Assembly: GCA_964561105.1 (NCBI GenBank)
Contig: CAZLOH010000010.1
Location: 1-64,000 of the forward strand
DNA length: 64,000 nt
From: JADLHS01 sp964561105
GTDB taxonomy: Bacteria; Verrucomicrobiota; Verrucomicrobiia; Limisphaerales; JADLHS01
Direction: 5' to 3'
This document shows positions 54,643-63,946 of this stretch, in pieces. The translations under genes were made by a program, and so were the position numbers. Within the stretch, counting starts at the first letter, position 1, and each line of letters begins with the position of its first letter. The notes beneath the pieces are model-generated. The model was not told where the DNA came from, searched no databases, and saw only the letters and a program-made list of their open reading frames with translations.

Positions 54643-56229
54643 TCACTGCTTTACGCGGTCAACCGGATTGGCCACCAGCCAGGAGCGAATGGCGGGAGCT
54701 TGCGGATTATGCGGGTCCAACCGTAAGACCTGATGGTAGTATTTGCGGGCCAGGGGGAGGTCGTGGAGTTGCCCGGCGTAGAGATTGCCCAAAGTCAGGT
54801 AGGCGCGTGCCTCATCTGGGTGCACCGCCAGCAGGCGCTCAAGCTCGCGCGCCGCATCCACCGGCTGGTTCGCAGCTTTCAAGGTCAGGGCCAGATTGTA
54901 GCGCGCATCGGCATTGTCCGGCTGGAGAGCCAAAGCGCTTCGCCACGCCGCCAGTGCGACCGTAAAGCTGCGGGCACTGAATGCGGCCAATCCCAAACGG
55001 TAGTGCGCCTCGAAATAGCTGGGGTCCAAATGCGTCGCACGAGTAAAAAGTTGGATCGCCTCCGCCAACCGGTCGGCGCGCAGCGCTTTCCGGCCCTGCG
55101 CCAACACGAGCATCGCCTCGCGCCGATTGCCCGTGTTTGGCGCTGTAACCGGTGAGGCGGCTTCACCGGCGGCTCCCGCAGTTGCATTTGTGGCGGGAGT
55201 TGGCAACTCAGTGCGCGCGACTTGTGTTCGCGACTCCGCCGCCGCCACCGTGCTGACCGGCTGCGAATGTGACTTCACGATTTCTTTGCGTGGCGCCGGT
55301 ACGGGAGACGCAGTGGCGGCAACGGCTGATGTGTGATTCGAGGGAGTTTTAGCAGCATGGGCCGGCTCCGACTTCCTGGCTGGCTCCGGATTGGTTGTCG
55401 CCGCGATCGGCGGCTTCGTCTTGTTCGCAGCCGCCGGCGGCGAGGCAACCGGAGTCACGGCTGGAATCGGGTTTTGTTCCGGGGCTGGCTCCAGCGTTTG
55501 CGCTACCGCGTTCACTTCCTCCCAGTCGGAGGCGCGCGGGGTCAATGCGAGGTACTGGCGATAAAGCCGCAACGCCTCGGACCGGTTGTGCAAATGCTGC
55601 TGGGTAACGATTGCGAGATTCAACAACGCCGGGCGGTAATCAGCCTGGATCTCCAGCGCGGCGGCAAACGATTCAGCGGCTTCGCGCGGGCGTTTACGCT
55701 GCAGTTGCGCCATTCCCAGTCCGTTCAGCGCTTCGAGATTTTTTGGCTCCACGCGGAGGGCTTCTTGAAAACTTTTCTCCGCATCGGCGGCTTCGCGCAA
55801 CCGCGACTGTACCGCGCCCAGCTTCAACCAGCCTTCCACCGTATTGCCGCGCCGCATCGTGTAGGCGATGAACTCGGACTTGGCCGGCTCCAACTGATCG
55901 GCATCCAACCACAAACAGCCCAGGTTGTAGCGCACGTCCAACCGGTCCCGGTCCAGTTTGAGCGCGCGCGAATATGCCTCGGCCGCATTCGTCCATTGGC
56001 CAGCGCGATGATACGCCAAACCAAGATAATTCCACGCGACCGCATTGGTCGGCAGCAGCGAAACCGCCAGGGTCAACACGGGAACGGCCTCGGCGGTCTT
56101 CCCGTCGTCCAACAACCGCTTCCCCTTCAACAGCGCGCGGGGTCCGGGCGGGCTGCACGCGGCCACGACCACGGCAACGCCGCAGAGCCAGACGACAATG
56201 GCCTTGGCCGGTTTTTTTGTGACGAGCAT
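54643..56229 (-). CDS. TPR repeat lipoprotein
   Basis: About 528 residues from ATG 56229 (an ATG at 56247 is also possible). A lipobox-like VVVAAC-SPP ends the signal peptide. Two TPR blocks (NAVAWNYLGLAYHRAGQWTNAAEAY... and YFEAHYRLGLAAFSARSFTVAL...) flank a Pro/Ala/Thr-rich linker of about 150 residues (EPAPEQNPIPAVTPV onward). It is probably anchored in a membrane and works as a scaffold. Not clearly tied to dnaG, although on the same strand. Confidence 0.8.
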   Translation of the reverse strand: MLVTKKPAKAIVVWLCGVAVVVAACSPPGPRALLKGKRLLDDGKTAEAVPVLTLAVSLLPTNAVAWNYLGLAYHRAGQWTNAAEAYSRALKLDRDRLDVRYNLGCLWLDADQLEPAKSEFIAYTMRRGNTVEGWLKLGAVQSRLREAADAEKSFQEALRVEPKNLEALNGLGMAQLQRKRPREAAESFAAALEIQADYRPALLNLAIVTQQHLHNRSEALRLYRQYLALTPRASDWEEVNAVAQTLEPAPEQNPIPAVTPVASPPAAANKTKPPIAATTNPEPARKSEPAHAAKTPSNHTSAVAATASPVPAPRKEIVKSHSQPVSTVAAAESRTQVARTELPTPATNATAGAAGEAASPVTAPNTGNRREAMLVLAQGRKALRADRLAEAIQLFTRATHLDPSYFEAHYRLGLAAFSARSFTVALAAWRSALALQPDNADARYNLALTLKAANQPVDAARELERLLAVHPDEARAYLTLGNLYAGQLHDLPLARKYYHQVLRLDPHNPQAPAIRSWLVANPVDRVKQ

Positions 56230-56318
56230 CCGCTTCCGTGGTACCATCCACGTCCAAACGTGTCAAGAAACGCACCAGCACCAACGCCGAAACGGGCGCG
56301 TCCCAGCTTATTGCAGCC

Positions 56319-56464
56319 GGGAGCGCACGCGCCTTCGCGTGCGGCGGTGGACGCCCTCGTCCGCCGCACCCGAGCGCGCCATCGCGCGAGGCTCAATGCG
56401 CGATGGCACGCATTGGCCCGGCTGCGAGGCGCAGCCGGTTCGCACGCGTGGCGCGTGCGCTCCC
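56319..56464. repeat. Large multi-hairpin foldback element
   Basis: Outer perfect 15-bp arms GGGAGCGCACGCGCC (56319-56333) and GGCGCGTGCGCTCCC (56450-56464), extended inward. Three inner stems: near 56344-56366 (GGACG/CGTCC core), GCCATCGCGC (56378-56387) with GCGCGATGGC (56398-56407), and CCGGCTGCG (56418-56426) with CGCAGCCGG (56430-56438). The arms mark one 146-base unit in the divergent gap of the TPR and DUF362 genes. Confidence 0.85.
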
Positions 56465-56487
56465 CAATCCGGTACGGTTGCAATAGT

Positions 56488-57609
56488 GTGAACTGTGCCC
56501 CGTCGAAGCTGTGGAGACTTTTGCCGCTGACTTTCGCGGTGGTTGCGCTGGCCGCCATGCTCGCCACGGCTGTGGCGACCCCGCCATTCACCACCGGACA
56601 CAGCGACGGGCCGGCCGCCAAAGTTGTGATCGTCGAAGACCCAAATGCCACCAAGGCCTACGACGCTCAGACCGATCCGGTCCGGCTCATGGTGGAGCGC
56701 GGCATCCTGAAACTGACCGGCAAAAGCGGACTGCGCGCGGCCTGGCTGAGTCTGGTTTCCACCCAGGACACCGTCGGACTCAAAGTGTTTTCCAAGCCCG
56801 GCCCGAACAGCGGCACCCGGCCTGCCGTCGTGGCGGCGGTCGCCCGCGATCTCATCGAGGCTGGGTTGCCACCGCGCCAGATCATCATCTGGGATCGCGA
56901 AGAGGCCGACCTGCGGAGCGCGGGATTCTTTCAACTGGGCCGGGAGCTGCAGGTGCGGGTGGCCGCCAGCACTCAAGCCGGCTGGGAGCGCACCAATTTC
57001 TATTTCACGCCGCTGATCGGAAATCTGGTGTACGGCGACTTCGAATTTGAAAAGCAAGGTGATGGCGTCGGGCAAAAATCCTTCGTCTCGAAGCTCGTCA
57101 CGGAACAGATGACCAAAATCATCAACCTCACTCCCCTGCTCAACGACAACGACGCCGGCGTCTGTGGCAATCTCTACGGCCTCGCAATGGGCAGTGTGGA
57201 CAACACGCTCCGCTTCGACGGCTCGCCGGAACGGCTCGCGCAGGCCGTGCCCGAGATTTACGCCCTGCCCGTGCTGGGCGATCGCGTGGTGTTGAACATC
57301 ACCGATGCGCTCATCTGCCAGTATGAAGGCGGCCAGCGCGGTCTCTTGCACTATTCGGTGATGCTGAATCAACTGCGCTTCAGCCGCGATCCGGTTGCGC
57401 TGGATGTGCTCTCGATCAAGGAACTGGACCGCCAGCGCCGCATCGCCCACGCGGCGAACGAGCGCTCGAACCTGGAGTTGTATCGAAACGCCTCGCTGCT
57501 CGAACTGGGGGTGAGCAACCCCTCCCAAATCCAGATTGTAACCGTTCCGCAACTCAAGCTTTCCGAAGCGCTTCCGGATTCGCGCAACGGGCCTGGAACC
57601 GCTCAATGA
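56488..57609 (+). CDS. DUF362-like exported protein
   Basis: 373 residues from GTG 56488. A signal peptide/TM segment (LWRLLPLTFAVVALAAMLATAVA) is followed by DUF362-type features: VGLKVFSKPGPNSGTRPAVV, VVAAVARDLIEAGLPPRQIIIWDRE, and INLTPLLNDNDAGVCGNLYGLAMGSV. No ferredoxin cysteines are present. The function of DUF362 is unclear. The frame is open far upstream across the foldback element, so the start is chosen by the signal peptide. Confidence 0.7.
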   Translation: MNCAPSKLWRLLPLTFAVVALAAMLATAVATPPFTTGHSDGPAAKVVIVEDPNATKAYDAQTDPVRLMVERGILKLTGKSGLRAAWLSLVSTQDTVGLKVFSKPGPNSGTRPAVVAAVARDLIEAGLPPRQIIIWDREEADLRSAGFFQLGRELQVRVAASTQAGWERTNFYFTPLIGNLVYGDFEFEKQGDGVGQKSFVSKLVTEQMTKIINLTPLLNDNDAGVCGNLYGLAMGSVDNTLRFDGSPERLAQAVPEIYALPVLGDRVVLNITDALICQYEGGQRGLLHYSVMLNQLRFSRDPVALDVLSIKELDRQRRIAHAANERSNLELYRNASLLELGVSNPSQIQIVTVPQLKLSEALPDSRNGPGTAQ

Positions 57610-57740
57610 ACCACCGATAGCGGTTGGCCGGGCTGTTGGATTCAGTGTCGCACCGCCGGCCGATTCCCGTTTGACACGGTTGCGGCTCGATGGCCAGAAT
57701 CCACTCCAGCGTCACCGCGTTGACACTTGAGCGTGGCAGC

Positions 57741-58508
57741 ATGAGCACCCCAAACACAGCGCTGGAATCGGTTCGGTTCCTGGTGAGTTCGCCAACTCAC
57801 TATGCCACCCGGCTCGCCCGCGATCCGGCGGAGGTCCAGGCCGCGCTCGCCTTGCGATACGAGGTCTTCAATCTTGAGCTTAACGAAGGGCTCGATTCCT
57901 CCCACGCCACCAGACTGGACGCGGACCGGTTCGACGCCGTATGCGATCATCTGGTGGTTGAGCATCTACCCACCCGGCAGATTGTCGGCACCTACCGCAT
58001 GCAAACGGGGGAAAGCGCCGCAGCCCGGCTTGGTTATTATTGCGCGCAAGAATTTGAGTTCCACGTCTTCGAGCCGGCTCGACGCGAAATCATCGAGGTG
58101 GGCCGCGCCTGTGTGCATCGGCAACACCGCAATCTCGTCGTGCTGGGGTTGTTGTGGAAGGGCATTGCGGATTACACGAAGGCGCATGGCGGCCGTTACG
58201 TGCTCGGTTGCAGCTCCATCACGTCCCAGGACCCGAGAATCGGCGCGTCCGCCTACGCCGACATTTGTCGCAGGCATCTCGCCCCGCCAACCTGGCAGAC
58301 GCATCCGTTGCCGGGCTACGTTTGCGATCTGTCCCAACTGGCCGCCGAACCAGTCAAGTTGCCGAAACTCCTGCGCGCCTATCTGACGCTCGGCGCCAAC
58401 ATCTGCGGCCCGCCGGCGCTGGACCGGCAATTCAAGACGATAGATTTCCTGACGTTGCTGGATGTGGAAACTCTCTCACCGGCGGTGCGCCAGCGGTTTC
58501 TGGGTTGA
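57741..58508 (+). CDS. GNAT-family N-acyltransferase, OlsB-like
   Basis: About 255 residues from ATG 57741. TRLARDPAEVQAALALRYEVF, DHLVVEH...IVGTYRM and REIIEVGRACVHRQHRN are hallmarks of the hemolysin-related acyltransferase family that includes the ornithine lipid enzyme OlsB (acyl-ACP dependent). The second enzyme (OlsA-type PlsC) is not adjacent; the plsC at 45 kb could serve, but this is speculation. Convergent with the SUMF1 gene. Confidence 0.72.
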   Translation: MSTPNTALESVRFLVSSPTHYATRLARDPAEVQAALALRYEVFNLELNEGLDSSHATRLDADRFDAVCDHLVVEHLPTRQIVGTYRMQTGESAAARLGYYCAQEFEFHVFEPARREIIEVGRACVHRQHRNLVVLGLLWKGIADYTKAHGGRYVLGCSSITSQDPRIGASAYADICRRHLAPPTWQTHPLPGYVCDLSQLAAEPVKLPKLLRAYLTLGANICGPPALDRQFKTIDFLTLLDVETLSPAVRQRFLG

Positions 58509-58628
58509 TACGGGCCAACTGTGCCCGATGCGCCGACGGTTGGCGCAACGACCGGTTGCGCTTCGTGATGCTTCGCGTCCTCCACGTCGTGACGTTGGCT
58601 CGACCAGGTTCGGGCGTCGCGATTGAGG

Positions 58629-60017
58629 TCAAGGTTGTGTCGCCGGGAGCACGCAGCGGAAACCGACCGAGTTCAGGACGGAATCAGGCGCGCCATTGCC
58701 CCGGTTGGCCACGCGACAACCATCAGCGTGGCTCGCCCAGCTTCCTCCACGCAGAACCCGATACGAGCCAGATGCCTCGCCTCGCGGATCCGTTCCTGGA
58801 GAGTTGGTGGAGTAACCGGCCGACCACCAATCCCAACACCATTCCCAGACATTCCCCGTCAGATCATACAATCCGTACCCATTCGCGGCGAAATACCCGG
58901 CCGGACTGACATGCGGCGCGCTGCCGGACGCGAAGGCCGGATGGTAACCACTCGTGGCGCTCACATCGTAGGCGTAAAACGGCTGGCCATTCTGCCAGTA
59001 GCTGAAGTAGTTCGCTTGCGTGTGCGCGATCGTGTTCCCGCCCGACCACGGAAAACGATTCCCGTTGGTTCCGCCGCGCGCCGCCTTCTCCCACTCCGCC
59101 TCCGTCGGCAGCCGATAGCCCGCATCCCACTGCACCGCATCCACCGCCGGGTTGATTTGTCCGATCCGATACACCGTTGTGTGCGACGCGCTGGTGAAAT
59201 AGGCCGGCAACCGGCCTTCCATTTCGCTCCGCGCATTGCACCATTTGACCGCATCGTACCAGGTGATGGCGTACGCCGGCACACCGAACGGGCTTCCGGA
59301 CGCAGTCGAATCGAACGCATACCCGTTCGTGCCCGCCCACTGCGCCACCGCATCCCACATGGCTTTGGTCACTTCAGTCCGATCCATGTAAAACGCGCCG
59401 ACCGTGACCGGATGCACCGGCATGGCGTTGCTCAGGCCATCCAGGTTGTCGCCCATGGAAAATGCGCCGGCGGGAATCAACGCCAGGTTCGTGCCCGGCG
59501 GCGGGCTGGGCGGCGGATAAACCTGCACCCGGTAGTAACGCTGGATTCCCGGAGGTGCCGCCACGTCCGCGAACCAATAGGGGCTTTGCTCCACCAGCAG
59601 GTTTGTCAGCGCGGTCCACGGCGTTTGCACGAGGTTGGTCGTGAACTGGATTTGATTGGTGATGCCCACGCCACTCTCGATCTTGAGGCGCGGCACCAAC
59701 GTGATGCGGTTAAGCTCGGGACGGTTTGGACTCTCCGCTGCCACCCGATAGTACCGGTCTCCGGGGAGAGGGGTCGTGGCATCCACAAACGAGTACGGGC
59801 TTTCCGTCACCACGAGGCGCTCCAACGATGACCAATCAGGCTGTTCCAGACCCGGCGTAATCTGGATTTCATTGGTGACGCCGGTCGCGCTGCCGATCAA
59901 AAGACACGGCGCCAGGTTGACGTTCACGACCGAGGGCGGCACGGCTGGCGCAACCAGGCCCAGCCCCGACACGCAGACGCCCAGGGCCAGTTTGATTACT
60001 GCGTTACGAATTGGCAT
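58629..60017 (-). CDS. SUMF1/FGE-sulfatase-domain protein with tandem N-terminal modules
   Basis: 462 residues from ATG 60017. A signal peptide is present (LALGVCVSGLGLVAPAVP). Residues about 40-165 hold two homologous beta modules of roughly 55 residues, each starting with NEIQIT or NQIQFT and ending PLPGDRYYRV or PPGIQRYYRV. The C-terminal 280 residues are an FGE-like fold: IPAGAFSMGD, YMDRTEVTKAMWDAV, YRLPTEAEWEKAARGG, GNVWEWCWDWW, and RVLRGGSW. Whether it oxidises sulfatase cysteines is doubtful because many such domains have other roles. Confidence 0.82.
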   Translation of the reverse strand: MPIRNAVIKLALGVCVSGLGLVAPAVPPSVVNVNLAPCLLIGSATGVTNEIQITPGLEQPDWSSLERLVVTESPYSFVDATTPLPGDRYYRVAAESPNRPELNRITLVPRLKIESGVGITNQIQFTTNLVQTPWTALTNLLVEQSPYWFADVAAPPGIQRYYRVQVYPPPSPPPGTNLALIPAGAFSMGDNLDGLSNAMPVHPVTVGAFYMDRTEVTKAMWDAVAQWAGTNGYAFDSTASGSPFGVPAYAITWYDAVKWCNARSEMEGRLPAYFTSASHTTVYRIGQINPAVDAVQWDAGYRLPTEAEWEKAARGGTNGNRFPWSGGNTIAHTQANYFSYWQNGQPFYAYDVSATSGYHPAFASGSAPHVSPAGYFAANGYGLYDLTGNVWEWCWDWWSAGYSTNSPGTDPRGEASGSYRVLRGGSWASHADGCRVANRGNGAPDSVLNSVGFRCVLPATQP

Positions 60018-60040
60018 GAGGAGAATGCGCGGGATCGGAT

Positions 60041-61393
60041 TCAAACCTGGCCCGGCTCCGGATGCACCCAAGGCGCGCGATACGGCCGTTGCAACAGCCG
60101 GTTGGCCTCCTCGTCATCCATCACCCGACCTTGCGCGGCGTCCCATTTCAAACTGCGGCCGAGTTTCATGGACAGGTTGGCGAGAATGCAGGACGCGCTC
60201 GAAATGTAGCCCTGCTCGATGTCCGCCACCGGCCGGCCACGCGTGCCGATGTTCGCCAGCAAGTCGCGCATGTGGCCGCGCACCGCCGAAGCGACGGGCC
60301 GCTCCAGGTCTTTCTCGGTTTTGTCCTCGGGATATTTCTCATACTCGACCAAGGGTTCGCCCTTCAACGTGGATTCCGATTGGCCGACCGGATAAAAATC
60401 GTAAGCATTGACGCCGGCTTTGAGCGTGCCCTTGTCGCCGTAAAAAATCGCCGCCCACGGGTATTTCGGATCCGGCGCGTCGCCCCAGGTGCGATGACTC
60501 CAGTTGACCTGCAAATCGCCAAAATCGAACGTCGCATTCTGCGTGTCCGAAATGTTGGCCTTGCTCGCCTTGTCCACCAGGATGCCGCCGGCGGAGTAGA
60601 TGGTCTTGGGCCAGCCCAGTTCCAACATCCAGCGCACCATGTCGAGCATGTGTACGCACATGTCGCCCACAATGCCATTGCCGTATTCCATGAACGCCCG
60701 CCAGCCGCGTGGGTGAACCCATTTGTTGTACGGTCGCATCGGCGCCGGCCCGGTCCACATCTCGTAATCGAGATTCGGCGGCGGCGCGGTGTCCGGCGGA
60801 TTGCCCGAGGCGCGCATGTGATAATAGCAGCAAATTTCCACCCGCCCGATCGTGCCCAGCCGGCCTTCCTTGATCACGCGATCGCGCGCTTCGATCAAAT
60901 GCGGGGTGCTGCGGCGTTGCGTTCCGATCTGCACCACGCGCCCGTATTTCCGTGCAGCCGCCAGCATGGCCTGACATTCCACCACGTCCACGCCGACTGG
61001 CTTTTGGCAATAAATGTCCGCCCCGGCCCGGCACGCTTCGATCATCGGCAACGCGTGCCAGTGATCCGGGGTGCCGATCAACACGATGTCCAGGTCCTTC
61101 TCCCGCAGCATCTCGCGGTAGTCGGAAAAGGTGCGTGGCTTTTTCTTCGAGAGCTGGCGACTGGCGACGATCTCCGCTGCGTCACTCAACATATTTCGGT
61201 CCACATCGCACAGCGACACCACCTCGACGGGCGCCACCTGAATCAAGCGCAGCAGATCAATCTTGCCGTACCAGCCGCAACCGATCAGCCCGACGCGCTT
61301 CTTCGTATCCGCCAACTCGGCGGCATAACTGGGGAGGGCGGCGAAAGCGAGGGCGGCGGCGGCGCTGCGCTGGAGAAATTGGCGGCGATTCAT
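60041..61393 (-). CDS. Gfo/Idh/MocA family oxidoreductase with Tat-type signal
   Basis: 450 residues from ATG 61393. N-terminus MNRRQFLQRSAAAALAFAAL has the twin-Arg motif RRQFL and a hydrophobic stretch, so export folded to the periplasm is likely. Then KKRVGLIGCGWYGKIDLLRL (NAD loop), GTPDHWHALPMIEACRAGADIYCQKP (EKP-like motif, here QKP), and a long substrate domain with GNGIVGDMCVHMLDMVRWML. Such secreted GFO oxidoreductases are abundant in Verrucomicrobia and act on sugars. Confidence 0.88.
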   Translation of the reverse strand: MNRRQFLQRSAAAALAFAALPSYAAELADTKKRVGLIGCGWYGKIDLLRLIQVAPVEVVSLCDVDRNMLSDAAEIVASRQLSKKKPRTFSDYREMLREKDLDIVLIGTPDHWHALPMIEACRAGADIYCQKPVGVDVVECQAMLAAARKYGRVVQIGTQRRSTPHLIEARDRVIKEGRLGTIGRVEICCYYHMRASGNPPDTAPPPNLDYEMWTGPAPMRPYNKWVHPRGWRAFMEYGNGIVGDMCVHMLDMVRWMLELGWPKTIYSAGGILVDKASKANISDTQNATFDFGDLQVNWSHRTWGDAPDPKYPWAAIFYGDKGTLKAGVNAYDFYPVGQSESTLKGEPLVEYEKYPEDKTEKDLERPVASAVRGHMRDLLANIGTRGRPVADIEQGYISSASCILANLSMKLGRSLKWDAAQGRVMDDEEANRLLQRPYRAPWVHPEPGQV

Positions 61394-61533
61394 ATCTTCG
61401 TTTAACCGGAAGCCGGGCATAAAACAAGTCCAACCATGATCCCGAGGTCCGCTGCCGTCAGCAAACGACTTGCAGCCCGGGCGCGTGCCTGTCATGTTCG
61501 ACTCGCGGCGGTGATATCAACCCAACTCTGCCT

Positions 61534-63579
61534 ATGTTTGGTCGTGACACGGAACTCATCTCCCGGCGGCAAGCGCAGCCCATTTTGCTCATCGAGCATG
61601 ATGAAGCTTATGCGCGCGCCATCAGTGGCATGTTGGATCATGCCCGCGAGACGGTAGGCGGGGTCGTGGTGGTCAACTCGCTGGCGGAGGCCGTGGTGAG
61701 AATGGCCCACGAGAACTTTGGCGTGATCCTGCTCGAGTTCTTTCTCCCGGACGGCGCCGGCCTGGCCAACATCGCCGTGCTCCAGGAAGCGGCGCCGCAC
61801 ATTCCGGTGATTGTGCTGGGTTCGGCGGATGATGAGGCGATTGCGGTGGAGGCGGTGCATGCCGGCGCGCAGGATTACCTGGTCAAAAGCCAGATCAACT
61901 CCAACTGGTTGTTGCGTTCCATCCGCTACACGATCGAACGGCACGAGGCGGACCTGGCGCTGGTGCGGGCCGAGGAGAAGTATCATGGGATTTTCGATCA
62001 TTTGATCGAGGGGATTTTTGTGACCAGCCCCGAAGGGCACTACCTGATGGCCAACGCCGCCCTGGCGCGAATTTATGGTTACGCTTCACCGGACGAATTG
62101 ATGACCTCGGTGACGAACATTGGCGAGCGGCTCTACGTCATTCCCGGGCGACGCGATGAGTTCAAGCGGTTGATGGAGGAACGCGACACGGTTACCGGCT
62201 TCGAGTCGCAGATATTTCGGAAAGACGGCAGCATCATCTGGATTTCGGAGAATTGCCGCGCGCACCGGGATGCCGGCGGCCATCTGTTGCATTATGAGGG
62301 GACGGTGGACGACATCACCCAGCGGCGCGTTGCCGAGCAGGAATTGCGGAATTCGGAATCGCTCTATCATTCGCTCGTGGAGACCATGGCTCAAAACGTC
62401 TTCCGCAAGGATCTGGCCGGCCGGTTCACCTTTGCCAACCAGCAGTATTGCCGGCACAACCACTGCAAGCTGGAGGACATATTGGGTAAGACTGATTTTG
62501 ATTTGTTCCCCAAGGAACTGGCTGAGAAATATCAAGCCGACGACCAACGCGTGATGGCTACCGGTCAGGTCTGCGAGACGGTGGAGGAACATCAGCCGCG
62601 CGGCCAGGACAAGCTGGTGGTGCAAGTGGTGAAATCTCCCCTGTACGCGCCCGACGGCACCATCAATGGCTTGCAAGGAATCTTCTGGGACATCACGGCG
62701 CAGAAGCGCGCCGAGGAGCAGATCAAACAAGCCAACATCGCCCTGGCAACCAGCCGGGAAGAGTTGAGTCGCAAGAATCGCCAACTGGAAGACGACTTGA
62801 AGATGGCGCGGGAGATCCAAGTAGCCCTGCTGCCGCAACAATATCCGGCGGTGCCCCGGGGCGCCCCCGCCGAAGCGAGCGCATTCCAGTTCACCCATCG
62901 CTATCTACCGAGCGGCACCGTGGGCGGAGATTTTTTCAGTGTCACACCGATCTCTGATCTCGAGGTGGCCGTGTTCATCTGCGACGTGGCCGGGCACGGC
63001 GTTCGCTCCGCTTTGATCACCGCCATGATCCGGGCGCTGGTCGAAGAATTGCGCCCGCAAGCCCATAACCCGGGCCTGTTCATGACCAAGCTCAACGCGG
63101 AATTGTTCGCCCTGCTGAAGCATGCGGGTTCGCCCGTGATCACCACGGCCTTTTACCTGGTCGCCAATTCGGCGACGGCCGAGATGCAGTATTCCAATGC
63201 CGGCCACCCCAAACCGCTCCTGCTCCGGCGCTCGGAGGGGCTGGTTCAACCATTGCCAACGAAGTCAAAAAACCGCCAGCCCGCGCTCGGACTGTTTGAA
63301 ACGCCGACGTATGAGACCTCCGAACTCAAGCTGACCCCGGGCGATTTGGTCATGCTCTTCACCGATGGACTGTTTGAGGTTCACTCCGAACAGGAGGAAT
63401 TGTTCACCCAGGAGCGCCTCACTGCCATCGTCGCCAAACAGCTTCAACTGCCGGCTTCGCCCTTGTTTGATGCCGTGCTGGATGAAGTCCGGACCTTCGC
63501 GGCGGAAGGACAATTCGAGGACGATGTCTGCCTGGTCGGCATGGAATACACCCGCCCGCCCAACGTCGCCGCCGGCTGA
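61534..63579 (+). CDS. REC-PAS-PAS-PP2C (SpoIIE/RsbU-type) serine phosphatase
   Basis: 681 residues. Order: receiver domain (about 15-135), PAS 1 (about 150-265), PAS 2 (about 275-395), a coiled-coil linker (ATSREELSRKNRQLEDDLKMAREIQ), and a SpoIIE/RsbU-type PP2C domain (FSVTPISDLEVAVFICDVAGHGVRSALI, TTAFYLVANSATAEMQYSNAGH, PGDLVMLFTDGLFEV). The receiver phospho-acceptor, normally Asp, is Glu68 (VILLEFFLPDG); the acidic pocket (LLIEHDE), Ser97 and Lys118 are present. The likely role is dephosphorylating an STAS-type anti-sigma antagonist. Confidence 0.9.
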   Translation: MFGRDTELISRRQAQPILLIEHDEAYARAISGMLDHARETVGGVVVVNSLAEAVVRMAHENFGVILLEFFLPDGAGLANIAVLQEAAPHIPVIVLGSADDEAIAVEAVHAGAQDYLVKSQINSNWLLRSIRYTIERHEADLALVRAEEKYHGIFDHLIEGIFVTSPEGHYLMANAALARIYGYASPDELMTSVTNIGERLYVIPGRRDEFKRLMEERDTVTGFESQIFRKDGSIIWISENCRAHRDAGGHLLHYEGTVDDITQRRVAEQELRNSESLYHSLVETMAQNVFRKDLAGRFTFANQQYCRHNHCKLEDILGKTDFDLFPKELAEKYQADDQRVMATGQVCETVEEHQPRGQDKLVVQVVKSPLYAPDGTINGLQGIFWDITAQKRAEEQIKQANIALATSREELSRKNRQLEDDLKMAREIQVALLPQQYPAVPRGAPAEASAFQFTHRYLPSGTVGGDFFSVTPISDLEVAVFICDVAGHGVRSALITAMIRALVEELRPQAHNPGLFMTKLNAELFALLKHAGSPVITTAFYLVANSATAEMQYSNAGHPKPLLLRRSEGLVQPLPTKSKNRQPALGLFETPTYETSELKLTPGDLVMLFTDGLFEVHSEQEELFTQERLTAIVAKQLQLPASPLFDAVLDEVRTFAAEGQFEDDVCLVGMEYTRPPNVAAG

Positions 63580-63685
63580 GATTTTGAAAAAAAAACTGGC
63601 ATCCGGACGGGAGCGGTAGTTTATTGACCGCGAACCGGAGCGATATGACTTTGCTCAAGCAAACCTTCAACCAGGAGAACCTCCC

Positions 63686-63946
63686 ATGGACCTGCATCAT
63701 CCCATCCTACACGAGTTCCCGGAACACCGCGACGCCATCAAGCGCCTGCAAGGTGACACCCACTTCCGCCACCTTTACGACGAGTATCACCGACTCGACG
63801 ACGAAATCTATCGCATCGAAGAGGAGATAGACTTCGCCACCGACCAGGAGATTGAGGAACGTAAGATGCGCCGGGCGAAGCTGAAAGATTACATCTATCA
63901 CCTGATCACCCACGCGCCGCTCACGGGAAAACTGGTGGCCGGCTAA
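63686..63946 (+). CDS. YdcH-like (DUF465) protein
   Basis: 86 residues, helical and charged: FPEHRDAIKRLQGDTHFRHLYDEYHRLDDEIYRIEE, then a basic ERKMRRAKLKDYIYHLI. This is the YdcH/DUF465 pattern of short alpha-hairpin proteins of unknown function. One of few genes here with a good Shine-Dalgarno: AGGAG at 63673-63677, eight bases before ATG 63686. Confidence 0.85.
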   Translation: MDLHHPILHEFPEHRDAIKRLQGDTHFRHLYDEYHRLDDEIYRIEEEIDFATDQEIEERKMRRAKLKDYIYHLITHAPLTGKLVAG

